Origin: Tenacibaculum pacificus
GTDB taxonomy: Bacteria; Bacteroidota; Bacteroidia; Flavobacteriales; Flavobacteriaceae
Direction of reading: 5' to 3'
Assembly: GCF_027941775.1 (NCBI RefSeq)
Contig: NZ_CP115917.1
Coordinates: 2,647,001-2,711,000 of the forward strand
Length of the DNA: 64,000 bases
The notes beneath the pieces were generated by a model that worked only from the letters and a program-made list of their open reading frames with translations, had not been told where the DNA came from and did not search any database. The position numbers and the translations under genes are program-made. This document shows, piece after piece, positions 18,202 to 26,886 of the stretch (the stretch's first letter is position 1; every line of letters starts with the position of its first letter).

Positions 18202-18321
18202 TTTTATTAAATTTCAGCTAAAATACAGCTAAAAAGAAGTTTTTAATATCTTATCGAAAAAAAAAATGTTAAAACAAATCTTCATATATAAATCAAACTT
18301 TTACAGCTGTATTGAAAAACG

Positions 18322-18329
18322 TACATTTG
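18322..18329 (+). promoter_or_regulatory. -7 element of rseP
   Basis: TACATTTG matches TAnnTTTG; leader of 29 nt to the ATG at 18359. Confidence 0.5.
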
Positions 18330-18358
18330 TTCGATTTTAAATTTAGAAATACACCTTT

Positions 18359-19708
18359 ATGGAAATTTTAATAAAAGCAGTACAATTTATTTTGAGTTTA
18401 TCGCTCTTAATTGTTTTACATGAATTAGGACATTTTATTCCTGCCAAAATATTTAAAACTAAAGTTGAAAAATTTTACTTATTTTTCGATTATAAGTTTT
18501 CTATCTTCAAAAAGAAAATTGGCGATACAGTGTACGGTATTGGGTGGATTCCGTTAGGAGGATATGTAAAAATAGCTGGAATGATTGACGAAAGTATGGA
18601 TACCGAGCAAATGAGCAAACCTGCACAACCTTGGGAATTTCGTTCTAAACCAGCATGGCAACGTTTAATTATTATGTTAGGTGGAGTTTTTGTAAACTTT
18701 GTATTAGGTATTGTTATCTACATTTGTTTGATGTATGCTTATGGCGAAAAATTTGTTCCAAACGATAGTTTAAAAGATGGTGTTTGGGTACAAGACCAAT
18801 TAGGTAAAGATTTAGGTTTACAAACTGGTGATAAAGTTCTTTCTGTTGATGGACAAGAAATCAGAAAATTCAGAGAACTTACAGGTGCTTTTATCAATGG
18901 AAATAACTACGCTATTGAAAGAAACGGAACTGTTATAAACAAAGAAATCCCTACAAATTTTATTGAAAAACTAGTCGATAGAGATAAAAATTCTGGTAGC
19001 TTTATTGGTGTTAGAATTCCTTTTGTTATTGCTAAAATAGCCGAAGATTCACCAAATATTAATAGTAATTTAAAGCCGAAAGATATTGTTACTGCTATAA
19101 ATGGCGTTTCAATAACTTATTTTGATGAAGCTAAAATTGAGCTAGATAAATTAAAAGGACAAGAAGTTAACTTAACTATTAAAAGAGGTATTGAAAATGT
19201 AACTGTTCCTGTTAAAATTACTGAAAAAGGTAAATTAGGTGTTGCATTAGGGCAATTATCTTTAAAAGATTTAGAAAAATTAGGGTATTATAAATTAGCT
19301 GAAAAAACATATTCAATTGGTGAAGCGATTCCTGCTGGAACAGTAAAAGCGTGGTCGACGGTAACTAATTATGTTAAACAATTAAAAAAGGTTTTCAATC
19401 CTAGTACAGGAGCTTACAAAGGTTTAGGAGGTTTTATTTCTATCGGAAGTGTTTTTCCTGCCGAATTTAGCTGGGAAGCTTTTTGGAACATTACAGCATT
19501 TTTATCAATCATGTTAGGAGTTATGAATTTATTGCCAATTCCTGCTTTAGATGGAGGTCATGTAGTTTTCACTTTATGGGAAATGATTACAGGTAAAAAA
19601 CCAGGTGATAAATTTTTAGAATATGCACAAATAGCTGGTTTTGTTTTATTGGTAACGCTATTATTATTTGCCAATGGTAACGATATTTTCAGAACGTTTT
19701 TTAAGTAA
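18359..19708 (+). CDS. rseP: Site-2 protease RseP
   Basis: A 449-residue intramembrane zinc metalloprotease. HELGH is at residues 21-25 in the first helix, and the second zinc-ligand segment is NLLPIPALDGGHVVF near residue 395. Two PDZ-like regions occupy the periplasmic loop (about 130-215 and 220-300), as in E. coli RseP. The family cleaves membrane-bound anti-sigma factors and remnant signal peptides. No anti-sigma factor is adjacent. Monocistronic with its own terminator downstream. Confidence 0.95.
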   Translation: MEILIKAVQFILSLSLLIVLHELGHFIPAKIFKTKVEKFYLFFDYKFSIFKKKIGDTVYGIGWIPLGGYVKIAGMIDESMDTEQMSKPAQPWEFRSKPAWQRLIIMLGGVFVNFVLGIVIYICLMYAYGEKFVPNDSLKDGVWVQDQLGKDLGLQTGDKVLSVDGQEIRKFRELTGAFINGNNYAIERNGTVINKEIPTNFIEKLVDRDKNSGSFIGVRIPFVIAKIAEDSPNINSNLKPKDIVTAINGVSITYFDEAKIELDKLKGQEVNLTIKRGIENVTVPVKITEKGKLGVALGQLSLKDLEKLGYYKLAEKTYSIGEAIPAGTVKAWSTVTNYVKQLKKVFNPSTGAYKGLGGFISIGSVFPAEFSWEAFWNITAFLSIMLGVMNLLPIPALDGGHVVFTLWEMITGKKPGDKFLEYAQIAGFVLLVTLLLFANGNDIFRTFFK

Positions 19709-19726
19709 AAAACTATTCAATAATTT

Positions 19727-19761
19727 AAAAAAGGGATTCGTTTTAACGAGTCCTTTTTTTT
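19727..19761 (+). terminator. rseP terminator
   Basis: A hairpin with arms AAGGGATTCGTT and AACGAGTCCTT (one G-T pair) followed by a T-run. Confidence 0.8.
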
Positions 19762-19809
19762 GTTTCAACTATATTTTAAGAAGGTTTTAAGAATGTATAA
19801 AAATGATTA

Positions 19810-19890
19810 GAAGCAATTTCCCGCTTTCCGCACTCGCTCTTTTTTTGAAGAAAAAAAAGGAGCTCAAACAATTGCTTCAATCGGGGCTAG
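19810..19890 (+). repeat. Interspersed hairpin repeat, copy 2
   Basis: An 81-bp copy with perfect outer arms GAAGCAATT/AATTGCTTC and inner arms GCTCTTTTTTT / AAAAAAAAGGAGC. Conservation with copy 3 extends about 9 bp further right (GCATTTGTA). It lies after the rseP terminator and before the convergent acyltransferase gene's terminator. Confidence 0.8.
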
Positions 19891-19952
19891 GCATTTGTAT
19901 TAAATAATTTTTAATAGTACTAAAAAAGGAATAATAGTATCTTTTTAAACAA

Positions 19953-19983
19953 AAAAAGCATCGTAAAATGTACGATGCTTTTT
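19953..19983. terminator. Bidirectional terminator
   Basis: Perfect stem AAAAAGCATCGTA / TACGATGCTTTTT with a 5-nt loop, 21 bp beyond the acyltransferase stop codon. Confidence 0.85.
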
Positions 19984-20004
19984 ATTATTTTATAGTAAAG
20001 TTAA

Positions 20005-21813
20005 CTATTTATTTAACTTCTCTAAAGCTTTTTTTTCTAATTGTGCTTGATACTCTTCTATAACAGGTTTTAAAGTACTATCAGGTATTTCAGCAACTTT
20101 TATGTATAATAAACCATCAACAGCATTATTAAATTTAGGATCTACATTAAAAGCGACTAAACGTCCATTTTGTTTTACATACTTTTTAATAAGTACAGGC
20201 ATACGCAATGCCCCAGGTTCAATTTCATCGATAATTTTATCGAATTTTTGCATATCTGCTTTGGTAGCATCAAATACAAAATCTTTATCGGCATCTTTTA
20301 GTTTTACTTTAAATTCTTGCTTCGGATAAATATATTGCGCCACATAAGGGTCGTAGTAATGAGATTTCATAAACTCAATCATTAACGACTTAGAAAATGC
20401 TGAAAATTTATTACTAATACTCACTCCTCCTAATAAATATTTATATTCAGGATAACGTAATGTAACGTGTACAATTCCTTTCCAAAGTAAAAATAAAGGC
20501 ATTGGTTTTTGTTGATAACTTTTAGCTACAAAAGCCCTACCCAACTCCATAGAGTTTTCCATCATATTATATAACTCTGGCTCTATTCTAAATAAAGTAT
20601 GAATATAAAAACCATTTATTCCGTACTTTTTAAAAATATCTTTACCTAACCCCATTCTATAAGCACCTACTAATTCTTTAGCAACGCTGTCCCATAAAAA
20701 AAGATGGTGATAATACTTATCAAACTTATCTAAATCAATGGCTTTATTTGTTCCTTCACCAATATCTCTAAAAGTAATTTCACGTAATCGACCTATTTCA
20801 TGTAAAACATTTGGTATTTCTTTTGCGTTTGCAAAAAACACTTCGTAATTTTTACTTTCTAATAATCGGCTTCCTTTATCTCTTAAAGCATCTACTTCTT
20901 TAACAAATAAATCAGGAGATCTTTGAGCTGTAATATCTTTAACTTTTTTAGGTATTTTTAAATTTTGAGGTGATAATATTTTAGAAGATTCCTTTTCAAA
21001 AGGATTCGCCAACATATATGTTTTCTTTCTAATAAATTTATAAAAAGAAGGAATGTCTTTATATTCTTCTTGGTCTTTTACCGAAATAGGTTTTCCTATT
21101 CGTACTTTTATAACCTTATTTTTTTGAGAAATAGCCTCTGATGGTAATTTTGCTGTTCGTAAAGTATCACTAATTTTAGATAATAAATAAAATAAGCGAC
21201 TATTTCGAGCGTGAAAATAAATAGGTATTACAGGAACTTTTGCTTTTTTAATCAAGCGTATAGCTCCATCTTCCCAAGGTTTATCAACCATTAATTTTCC
21301 ATCACGATAGGTCGAAACTTCACCTGCGGGAAAAATACCTAATGGTTTCCCTTCACGTAAATGCAATAATGAATTTTTAATTCCTGCAATGCTCGATTTT
21401 GCATCCTTTCTATTTTCAAAAGGATTTACAGGCATTATATACGGTTGTAAAGGTTCAATTTTATGCAATAAAAAATTCCCTATAATCTTATAATCGGTTC
21501 TTTTTTCAATTAATATTTTCAATAATAAAACACCGTCTATTCCGCCTAAAGGATGATTAGATATTGTTATAAAAGGACCATCTTTTGGTATTCTTTTTAA
21601 ATCTTCTTCTGGTATTTCATAGGCAACTTTACAATCAGCTAAAACACCATTTAAAAACTCTAAATCACTCTTATCTTTATTTTTATCATAAATTTTGTTT
21701 ATCGCAGAAATGCGTAAAACCTTCATTAACATCCAACCCGTAAAAGTTCCTACAATTCCTAATTTATCTAATCCGATAACTTTAGCAATTTCTTTTGATG
21801 TAACTATTCCCAT
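20005..21813 (-). CDS. olsF: Bifunctional acyltransferase, PlsC-like plus hemolysin-type GNAT domain (OlsF-like)
   Basis: A 602-residue fusion. Residues about 60-270 are a glycerolipid acyltransferase domain with ISNHPLGGIDG (catalytic H and D) and FPAGEVS as the FPEG-like block. Residues about 310-590 are an OlsB/hemolysin-type N-acyltransferase domain (LRDKGSRLLESKNYEV; REITFRDIGEG; ELGRAFVAKSYQQKPMPLFL). This order matches OlsF described in Serratia and Flavobacterium, which makes ornithine lipid by N-acylation then O-acylation. Glycine or other aminolipid synthesis is an alternative. It is a membrane-associated cytoplasmic enzyme, encoded 57 bp downstream of lysC, with a possible own -7 box TATATTTG at 21836-21843. 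Confidence 0.87.
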   Translation of the reverse strand: MGIVTSKEIAKVIGLDKLGIVGTFTGWMLMKVLRISAINKIYDKNKDKSDLEFLNGVLADCKVAYEIPEEDLKRIPKDGPFITISNHPLGGIDGVLLLKILIEKRTDYKIIGNFLLHKIEPLQPYIMPVNPFENRKDAKSSIAGIKNSLLHLREGKPLGIFPAGEVSTYRDGKLMVDKPWEDGAIRLIKKAKVPVIPIYFHARNSRLFYLLSKISDTLRTAKLPSEAISQKNKVIKVRIGKPISVKDQEEYKDIPSFYKFIRKKTYMLANPFEKESSKILSPQNLKIPKKVKDITAQRSPDLFVKEVDALRDKGSRLLESKNYEVFFANAKEIPNVLHEIGRLREITFRDIGEGTNKAIDLDKFDKYYHHLFLWDSVAKELVGAYRMGLGKDIFKKYGINGFYIHTLFRIEPELYNMMENSMELGRAFVAKSYQQKPMPLFLLWKGIVHVTLRYPEYKYLLGGVSISNKFSAFSKSLMIEFMKSHYYDPYVAQYIYPKQEFKVKLKDADKDFVFDATKADMQKFDKIIDEIEPGALRMPVLIKKYVKQNGRLVAFNVDPKFNNAVDGLLYIKVAEIPDSTLKPVIEEYQAQLEKKALEKLNK

Positions 21814-21835
21814 AAGTTTAAATTTGGCACAAATG

Positions 21836-21843
21836 CAAATATA
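21836..21843 (-). promoter_or_regulatory. Possible -7 element of the OlsF-like gene
   Basis: Minus-strand TATATTTG in the lysC-olsF gap, 22 nt before the ATG. The gene may also be read from the upstream promoter. Confidence 0.4.
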
Positions 21844-21870
21844 AGCGAATTTTTACGGGTTTTACATTTT

Positions 21871-23115
21871 TTATTGTATAACCAACTGTGCTGTTTCTGT
21901 GTTTATTTGACTAATTATAGCTGTTCCTTTTTCACGTATTTTATTGACTGCCTGTTGGTCAAAATGACGAATTGTATAAAGAGTAACTTCTTTGTATGAT
22001 TTTATCTTAAAATTAACTTTTAACTCATCATAAAAAGTATCAAATAAATCATATTTATCATCAACACACACCGAAAAACTAATCGCTGAATTTTGAATTA
22101 AATTTACTTTTAATTTATATTTATCTAATTTTTCAAAAATATCACTAATATTACTTTCAACCATAAAAGAAAAATCTTTTGCTGAAACTGATATTAAAAT
22201 CTGATTTTTCTTTACAATAAAACAAGGTACTTCAGGATTTATTTTTGATCCTTTTCCCACGCAAGTTCCTTTATTTGATAGATTATCAAAAGAACGTACA
22301 AATAACGGAATATTTTTTTGTTCTAATGGCTGAATTGTTTTTGGATGAATTACAGATGCTCCGTAAAAAGCCATTTCTATCGCTTCAGTATATGATATTT
22401 CATGTAATAATTGAGTATCTGAAAATACACGAGGGTCAGCATTTAAAACTCCATCAACATCTTTCCAAATTGTAACACTTTCTGCATTTAAGCAATACGC
22501 AAAAATACCTGCTGTATAATCAGAACCTTCTCTACCAAGTGTAGTTGTTTCAGTACCTGAACTTCCTAAAAAACCTTGAGTAATGTTTAACGTGTTTTTA
22601 ACAACATTAGTGTTTATTTGAATTGCTGTTTCTTCCCAATTAATTTGTGCATCTCTATAACTACTATCTGTTTTTATACAGTTTCTAACATCTAACCAAT
22701 TATTTTCTACACCTGTTTCTGCTAAATAAGCACTTACAATAGTTGTTGATAATAATTCACCAAAACCAACTATTTGATCATAAACATAGTTATAATTATC
22801 TGATTTATTTTGAGCCATAAAGCCAGTTAACTCACCTAATAAATGATTAACTTTAGTGTGAATATTCGCATCTGATTTAAATAAATCAGCAATTATATTT
22901 TTATGAAAATCTTCAATAAATTTTAAAGATTCTTTTAAACTTTGTTCGTCTTTAAAATAAGCGGCAACTAATGCTTCAAAAGCATTGGTCATTTTTCCCA
23001 TTGCTGAGATTACTACTAAAACATTTTCTGTACCTTCACGTTGTAATACACTTGCTACATTTCTTACTCCTGCGGCATCTTTTACTGATGCACCACCAAA
23101 CTTAAATATTCTCAT
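21871..23115 (-). CDS. lysC: Aspartate kinase
   Basis: A 414-residue monofunctional aspartokinase, first step of lysine/threonine/methionine/diaminopimelate synthesis. The kinase core opens with IFKFGGASVKDAAG (3-16) and contains TTLGREGSDYTA and WKDVDGVLNADPR. The C-terminal ~130 residues form the ACT region (QILISVSAKDFSFMVE). It is somewhat shorter than the 440-460 residues usual for monofunctional enzymes, and the last ACT strand is brief. The start overlaps the end of the GNAT gene by 14 bp. Confidence 0.92.
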   Translation of the reverse strand: MRIFKFGGASVKDAAGVRNVASVLQREGTENVLVVISAMGKMTNAFEALVAAYFKDEQSLKESLKFIEDFHKNIIADLFKSDANIHTKVNHLLGELTGFMAQNKSDNYNYVYDQIVGFGELLSTTIVSAYLAETGVENNWLDVRNCIKTDSSYRDAQINWEETAIQINTNVVKNTLNITQGFLGSSGTETTTLGREGSDYTAGIFAYCLNAESVTIWKDVDGVLNADPRVFSDTQLLHEISYTEAIEMAFYGASVIHPKTIQPLEQKNIPLFVRSFDNLSNKGTCVGKGSKINPEVPCFIVKKNQILISVSAKDFSFMVESNISDIFEKLDKYKLKVNLIQNSAISFSVCVDDKYDLFDTFYDELKVNFKIKSYKEVTLYTIRHFDQQAVNKIREKGTAIISQINTETAQLVIQ

Positions 23116-23587
23116 TACAAAACTGTGTTAAGTTGTCTTCGTTCATATGACATACTCTCCATTGATTATAAACAGTTGCTCCTGTTTTTTTATAAAAATC
23201 AACGGCATTTTTATTCCAATCTAATACTTCCCAAGCAACTCTTTTAAAGTTGTTTTTTTGCGCATATTTCATCACTGAGCCGTATAGTTTTTTACCTGCA
23301 CCAATACCTCTTTTGGTTTCAGTAACCATCAAATCTTCTAAATGAATTGTTTTTCCTTTCCAAGTAGAATAACGTTCATAAAAAAGTACCATTCCTATAA
23401 TTGTTCCATCTAATTCTTCAGCTACAAAGGTTTTAAACTTCGGATTATCAGCAAAACCATCTGTAATTAAAGTTTCAAGTGTAATTTTAACAGCATCTGG
23501 TTCTTTTTCAAAAATAGCTAATTCAACAATTAAATTAAATATTGATGATGCATCTTTTTTAATTCCTTCTCTAATTATAAAACTCAT
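23102..23587 (-). CDS. GNAT family N-acetyltransferase
   Basis: A 161-residue GCN5-type acetyltransferase resembling the spermidine/diamine acetyltransferase group: FIIREGIKKDASSIFNLI at the start, acetyl-CoA loop VTETKRGIGAGKKLY, and VAWEVLDWNKNAVDFYKKTGA near the end. An ATG six codons upstream (23605) is also open, but I prefer 23587 because a -7 box TATCTTTG (23603-23610) overlaps the upstream ATG. It is first in a unit with lysC and olsF. Confidence 0.87.
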   Translation of the reverse strand: MSFIIREGIKKDASSIFNLIVELAIFEKEPDAVKITLETLITDGFADNPKFKTFVAEELDGTIIGMVLFYERYSTWKGKTIHLEDLMVTETKRGIGAGKKLYGSVMKYAQKNNFKRVAWEVLDWNKNAVDFYKKTGATVYNQWRVCHMNEDNLTQFCNENI

Positions 23588-23602
23588 TGCTTCAATTTTA
23601 TA

Positions 23603-23610
23603 CAAAGATA
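23603..23610 (-). promoter_or_regulatory. -7 element of the GNAT-lysC unit, decides the start codon
   Basis: Minus-strand TATCTTTG fits TAnnTTTG. Transcription would begin inside or after the upstream in-frame ATG at 23605, so the ATG at 23587 is used. Confidence 0.6.
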
Positions 23611-23693
23611 TATGTTAATACATCTTGCTAAAAAACAAATAGAAAATTAAAACACATCGTTTCTATTTGTTGAAAATTTTAAAATGTAAAATC

Positions 23694-23725
23694 TTTGTAA
23701 AACCGTAAAAAAGTTGGCATCTTTG
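23694..23725 (+). promoter_or_regulatory. Promoter of fbp
   Basis: TTTG (23694-23697), 20-nt spacer, then CATCTTTG (23718-23725), one mismatch to TAnnTTTG. It lies inside the 5' extension of the open frame and so favours the ATG at 23747. Confidence 0.5.
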
Positions 23726-23746
23726 TGCGCAACACAAAAATTTGAC

Positions 23747-24781
23747 ATGAACAACAAGCATATGACTCTTGGTGAGTTTATTATTGGTTATCAAAAAGAC
23801 TTTAAATACTCTACAGGTGAGTTATCTCGTTTAATCAACTCTATTCGTTTAGCTGCTAAAGTGGTTAATCATGAAATTAGGAAAGCTGGTTTAGTAGATA
23901 TTACAGGTGCTTCTGGTGACATCAACGTACAAGGAGAAACTCAACAAAAATTAGATATTTTAGCAAATGATCTTTTTAAACAAACACTTATTAATCGTGA
24001 AATAGTTTGCGGTATTGCAAGTGAAGAAGAAGATGATTTTGTAATTGTTGAAGGTAAAAACAAAACAAACGAAAATAAATATGTTTTATTGATGGATCCT
24101 TTAGATGGGTCATCAAACATTGATGTAAACGTATCTGTAGGAACTATTTTTTCAATTTACAGACGAATTTCTCCAGTAGGAACTCCTGTAACAAAAGAAG
24201 ATTTCTTACAAAAAGGAAGTGAACAAGTAGCCGCTGGTTATGTTGCTTACGGAACTTCAACAATGTTAGTATTTACTACTGGTAACGGTGTAAATGGTTT
24301 TACATTAAACCCTGCAATTGGTACTTTTTACTTATCGCACCCTAACATGCAATATCCTGAAGTTGGTAAAATTTATTCGGTAAGCGAAGGTTATTTTACC
24401 TATTTTCAAGAAGGAATGAAACGCTTTTTAGTACATTGTAAAGACCTTAATAAAGCTGATAACAGACCTTATACAGCTCGTTATGTTGGTTCATTAGTCA
24501 CTGATTTTCATAGAAATATGATTAAAGGAGGTGTTTATATTTATCCATCAACAACAATTACGCCTAACGGAAAATTACGTTTATTATATGAATGTAACCC
24601 AATGGCTTTTATTTGTGAACAAGCAGGTGGTAAAGCATCAGACGGATTTACAAGAATTATGGATATCAACCCATCAGAATTACATCAACGTGTGCCTTTT
24701 TTCTGCGGAAGTAAACAAATGGTAACAAAAGCAGAAGAATTTATGACTGAATTTTCTGCGGATGAAAAACCAGTATATTAA
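23747..24781 (+). CDS. fbp: Class I fructose-1,6-bisphosphatase
   Basis: About 344 residues. It is the gluconeogenic enzyme converting fructose 1,6-bisphosphate to fructose 6-phosphate. The metal-binding signature [20 protein letters not shown] is intact, as are [11 protein letters not shown] and [13 protein letters not shown]. The frame is open eleven codons further upstream (23714), but a promoter lies there; starting at [11 protein letters not shown] gives the usual family N-terminus. Monocistronic with a strong terminator. Confidence 0.95.
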   Translation: MNNKHMTLGEFIIGYQKDFKYSTGELSRLINSIRLAAKVVNHEIRKAGLVDITGASGDINVQGETQQKLDILANDLFKQTLINREIVCGIASEEEDDFVIVEGKNKTNENKYVLLMDPLDGSSNIDVNVSVGTIFSIYRRISPVGTPVTKEDFLQKGSEQVAAGYVAYGTSTMLVFTTGNGVNGFTLNPAIGTFYLSHPNMQYPEVGKIYSVSEGYFTYFQEGMKRFLVHCKDLNKADNRPYTARYVGSLVTDFHRNMIKGGVYIYPSTTITPNGKLRLLYECNPMAFICEQAGGKASDGFTRIMDINPSELHQRVPFFCGSKQMVTKAEEFMTEFSADEKPVY

Positions 24782-24816
24782 AGAATAACAATTATTTATA
24801 CCTAAATAAATTTAGA

Positions 24817-24848
24817 ATAAGGCAAACAGTTGTTTGCCTTATTTTTTT
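24817..24848 (+). terminator. fbp terminator
   Basis: Stem AATAAGGCAAACA / TGTTTGCCTTATT followed by a T-run. Confidence 0.85.
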
Positions 24849-24905
24849 GGGTTAAATTTACATTAGTAAAAACAAAAAATTAACCTATTTAAAAAACAAA
24901 TAATT

Positions 24906-25514
24906 ATGGCTTTTCAATTACCAGAATTAGGATATGCTTACGATGCATTAGAACCAAATATCGATGCAAGAACTATGGAGATTCACCATAGTAAACACCA
25001 TAACGGATATACATCTAAATTAAATGCAGCTATTGCTGGTACTGATTTAGAAGGAAAATCTATCGAAGATATTCTTGCTAATTTAGGCATGAGCAATGGA
25101 GCTGTTCGTAATAATGGTGGTGGTTTTTTTAATCACTCTTTATTTTGGACAGTAATGAAACCTGAAGATAGAGGTTATTTATCTGGAGAATTAAAAGATG
25201 CTATTGAAGCTAAATTTGGTTCAAAAGAAGCTTTTATTGAAGCTTTTTCTAAGGCTGCTGCAACTCAATTTGGTTCAGGATGGGCTTGGTTATGTGTTAA
25301 AAAAGGTGGTGAAATCGAAGTTTGTTCTACTCCAAACCAAGACAACCCATTAATGCCTGGTGTTGCTTGTGAAGGAACTCCAATTTTAGGTTTAGATGTT
25401 TGGGAACATGCATATTACTTAAACTACCAAAACCGTCGTCCTGATTATATTGATGCTTTCTTTAAAGTAATCAACTGGAACGAAGTAGAAAGAAGATTTG
25501 CTGAAGCTAAATAA
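24906..25514 (+). CDS. sod: Superoxide dismutase, Fe/Mn family
   Basis: A 202-residue enzyme with the four metal ligands in HHSKHHNGY (first His), NHSLFW (second His) and [11 protein letters not shown] (Asp and His). [11 protein letters not shown] and the glutamine in STPNQDNPL are the positions that usually mark manganese or cambialistic enzymes rather than iron-type ones, so manganese use is more likely (inference from family residues). No signal peptide, so cytoplasmic. Monocistronic. Confidence 0.94.
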   Translation: MAFQLPELGYAYDALEPNIDARTMEIHHSKHHNGYTSKLNAAIAGTDLEGKSIEDILANLGMSNGAVRNNGGGFFNHSLFWTVMKPEDRGYLSGELKDAIEAKFGSKEAFIEAFSKAAATQFGSGWAWLCVKKGGEIEVCSTPNQDNPLMPGVACEGTPILGLDVWEHAYYLNYQNRRPDYIDAFFKVINWNEVERRFAEAK

Positions 25515-25540
25515 TCTTTAAGCAACTTTTTTTAAAATAT

Positions 25541-25577
25541 AAAACTCCAAAGTATTTATTTACTTTGGAGTTTTTTT
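25541..25577. terminator. Bidirectional terminator
   Basis: Stem AAAACTCCAAAGTA / TACTTTGGAGTTTT between convergent sod and DinB-family genes. Confidence 0.85.
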
Positions 25578-25582
25578 ATAAT

Positions 25583-26038
25583 TTAAACCAACTTAACTAA
25601 AGCTAAAATAATACCTAAATGAATTCCTTCATGTAAATTATTAAAAGCTATTGCCGATTCTATAGAATCTATTGTAAAACCTGTACTTGTTTCATAAGTT
25701 GTATATTCAGTAAAAATACCTGCTTCAAAATCTTCTTGTAACGTATCAGGTAATCCTATAAATAACTCCTTTACCTCTTCTAAATCTTCTTCTGAAAATG
25801 CATCCGTAGGAAATGTTCCTTTTCTGTAATTTTCAATTAATTCATCAGAAACTAAACAATTTAATCCTGATAATTTATACTGTAATAACTGTTGAGTTAC
25901 TACTAAATGAGCAAGATTCCATGCGATATTGTTTTTAAATCCTTCAGGCGTTTTATGTAATTGTTCTATTGATAAACCATCAATTTTACGTAAAACTATT
26001 TCTCTTGATCTTTTTAAAATTTCAAATTGTTTATTCAT
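25583..26038 (-). CDS. DinB family protein
   Basis: A 151-residue four-helix-bundle protein of the DinB/YfiT superfamily. Metal-binding histidines are visible in WNLAHLVVTQ and NLHEGIHLG. Function in these proteins ranges from thiol transferases to uncharacterised stress proteins. The frame is open to 26065, but a TATCTTTG -7 box at 26063-26070 covers that ATG, so I place the start at MNKQFEILKRS. Divergent from the ArsC-like gene. Confidence 0.83.
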   Translation of the reverse strand: MNKQFEILKRSREIVLRKIDGLSIEQLHKTPEGFKNNIAWNLAHLVVTQQLLQYKLSGLNCLVSDELIENYRKGTFPTDAFSEEDLEEVKELFIGLPDTLQEDFEAGIFTEYTTYETSTGFTIDSIESAIAFNNLHEGIHLGIILALVKLV

Positions 26039-26062
26039 TATTCTACCTATTTTAGCGTTTAT

Positions 26063-26070
26063 CAAAGATA
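26063..26070 (-). promoter_or_regulatory. -7 element of the DinB-family gene
   Basis: Minus-strand TATCTTTG, with a 24-nt leader to the ATG at 26038. It rules out the upstream ATG at 26065 as start. Confidence 0.55.
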
Positions 26071-26081
26071 ATTATTAAACC

Positions 26082-26429
26082 ATGAAGAAAGTATATTTTT
26101 TACAAACTTGTGATACTTGCAAACGTATTTTAAAAGAAGTTAATATTGATGGATTTGAAAAGCAAGAGATAAAAACAAATAACATCACTGTAAGCCAATT
26201 AGAAGAAATGAGAGAATTAACTGATAGTTATGAAAGCTTATTTAATAAACGTGCAAGGCTATATAAAGAAAGAGATTTAAAAAATAAAGAAATTACCGAA
26301 GCTGAATATCGTGAATATATTTTAGAAGAATATACTTTTTTAAAGCGTCCTGTTTTTATTGTTGATGATAAAATATTTATAGGAAATAGTAAAAAAGTAA
26401 TTGAAACTTTAAAAGAAGAATTAAATTAA
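26082..26429 (+). CDS. ArsC/Spx/YffB family thioredoxin-fold protein
   Basis: A 115-residue ArsC-family protein with the CDTC motif at residues 10-13 (Spx-like CxxC) and the conserved C-terminal FLKRPVFIVDDKIFIGNS block. True arsenate reductases carry CTxS and additional arginines; this one looks like the Bacteroidetes arsenate reductase-like/Spx-like group, with a redox or regulatory role. Specific function uncertain. Confidence 0.85.
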   Translation: MKKVYFLQTCDTCKRILKEVNIDGFEKQEIKTNNITVSQLEEMRELTDSYESLFNKRARLYKERDLKNKEITEAEYREYILEEYTFLKRPVFIVDDKIFIGNSKKVIETLKEELN

Positions 26430-26436
26430 TAAAACT

Positions 26437-26476
26437 AAAAAAAGCTTCAAAATCTTAACGATTATGAAGCTTTTTT
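26437..26476. terminator. Bidirectional terminator
   Basis: Stem AAAAAAGCTTCA / TGAAGCTTTTTT between the ArsC-like gene and the leftward tRNA genes. Confidence 0.8.
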
Positions 26477-26477
26477 G

Positions 26478-26549
26478 TTGGCCTACAAGGACTCGAACCT
26501 TGAATGTCGGTACCAAAAACCGGTGTGTTACCAATTACACCATAGGCCA
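26478..26549 (-). tRNA. tRNA-Gln(TTG), copy 1
   Basis: A 72-nt cloverleaf: acceptor TGGCCTA/TAGGCCA, D arm GTGT/ACAC, anticodon loop TTTTGGT with anticodon TTG, T arm CAAGG TTCGAGT CCTTG. CCA is not encoded. The base of the anticodon stem is a C-A mismatch. Confidence 0.95.
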
Positions 26550-26631
26550 ATTAATAAGTTTTGTAAATATAAAAACAATTTTTATATTTTAGTAATTTTA
26601 TAAACCTACTTAAACATTTAAAAATACTAAG

Positions 26632-26703
26632 TTGGCCTACAAGGACTCGAACCTTGAATGTCGGTACCAAAAACCGGTGTGTTACCAATTACACCATAGG
26701 CCA
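26632..26703 (-). tRNA. tRNA-Gln(TTG), copy 2
   Basis: Identical to the copy at 26478-26549 over the full 72 nt. The 82-bp spacer between them is unrelated AT-rich sequence. This copy is promoter-proximal. Confidence 0.95.
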
Positions 26704-26820
26704 ATTACTTATTGCGGGTGCAAATATAACACAAAGTTTTATATCTACAAACATTTTTTATTTTTTTTATTTTAACATCTTTTTATGTACATACCTAGTA
26801 AGTCAAATTCCTTAAAATTA

Positions 26821-26828
26821 TATTTTTG
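26821..26828 (+). promoter_or_regulatory. -7 element of the DUF2723 gene
   Basis: TATTTTTG, giving a leader of about 50 nt to the ATG at 26887. Confidence 0.45.
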
Positions 26829-26886
26829 TTTTTAGTAAAAAATCAACAGTTATTAATACTTTCGTACTTATACTATATAAAACACT

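Noticed and set aside
26478..26703. tRNA repeat as an integration (att) duplication
   Set aside because: The two tRNA genes are complete and identical, with no integrase or foreign genes between them in the 82-bp spacer; simple tandem duplication is sufficient.
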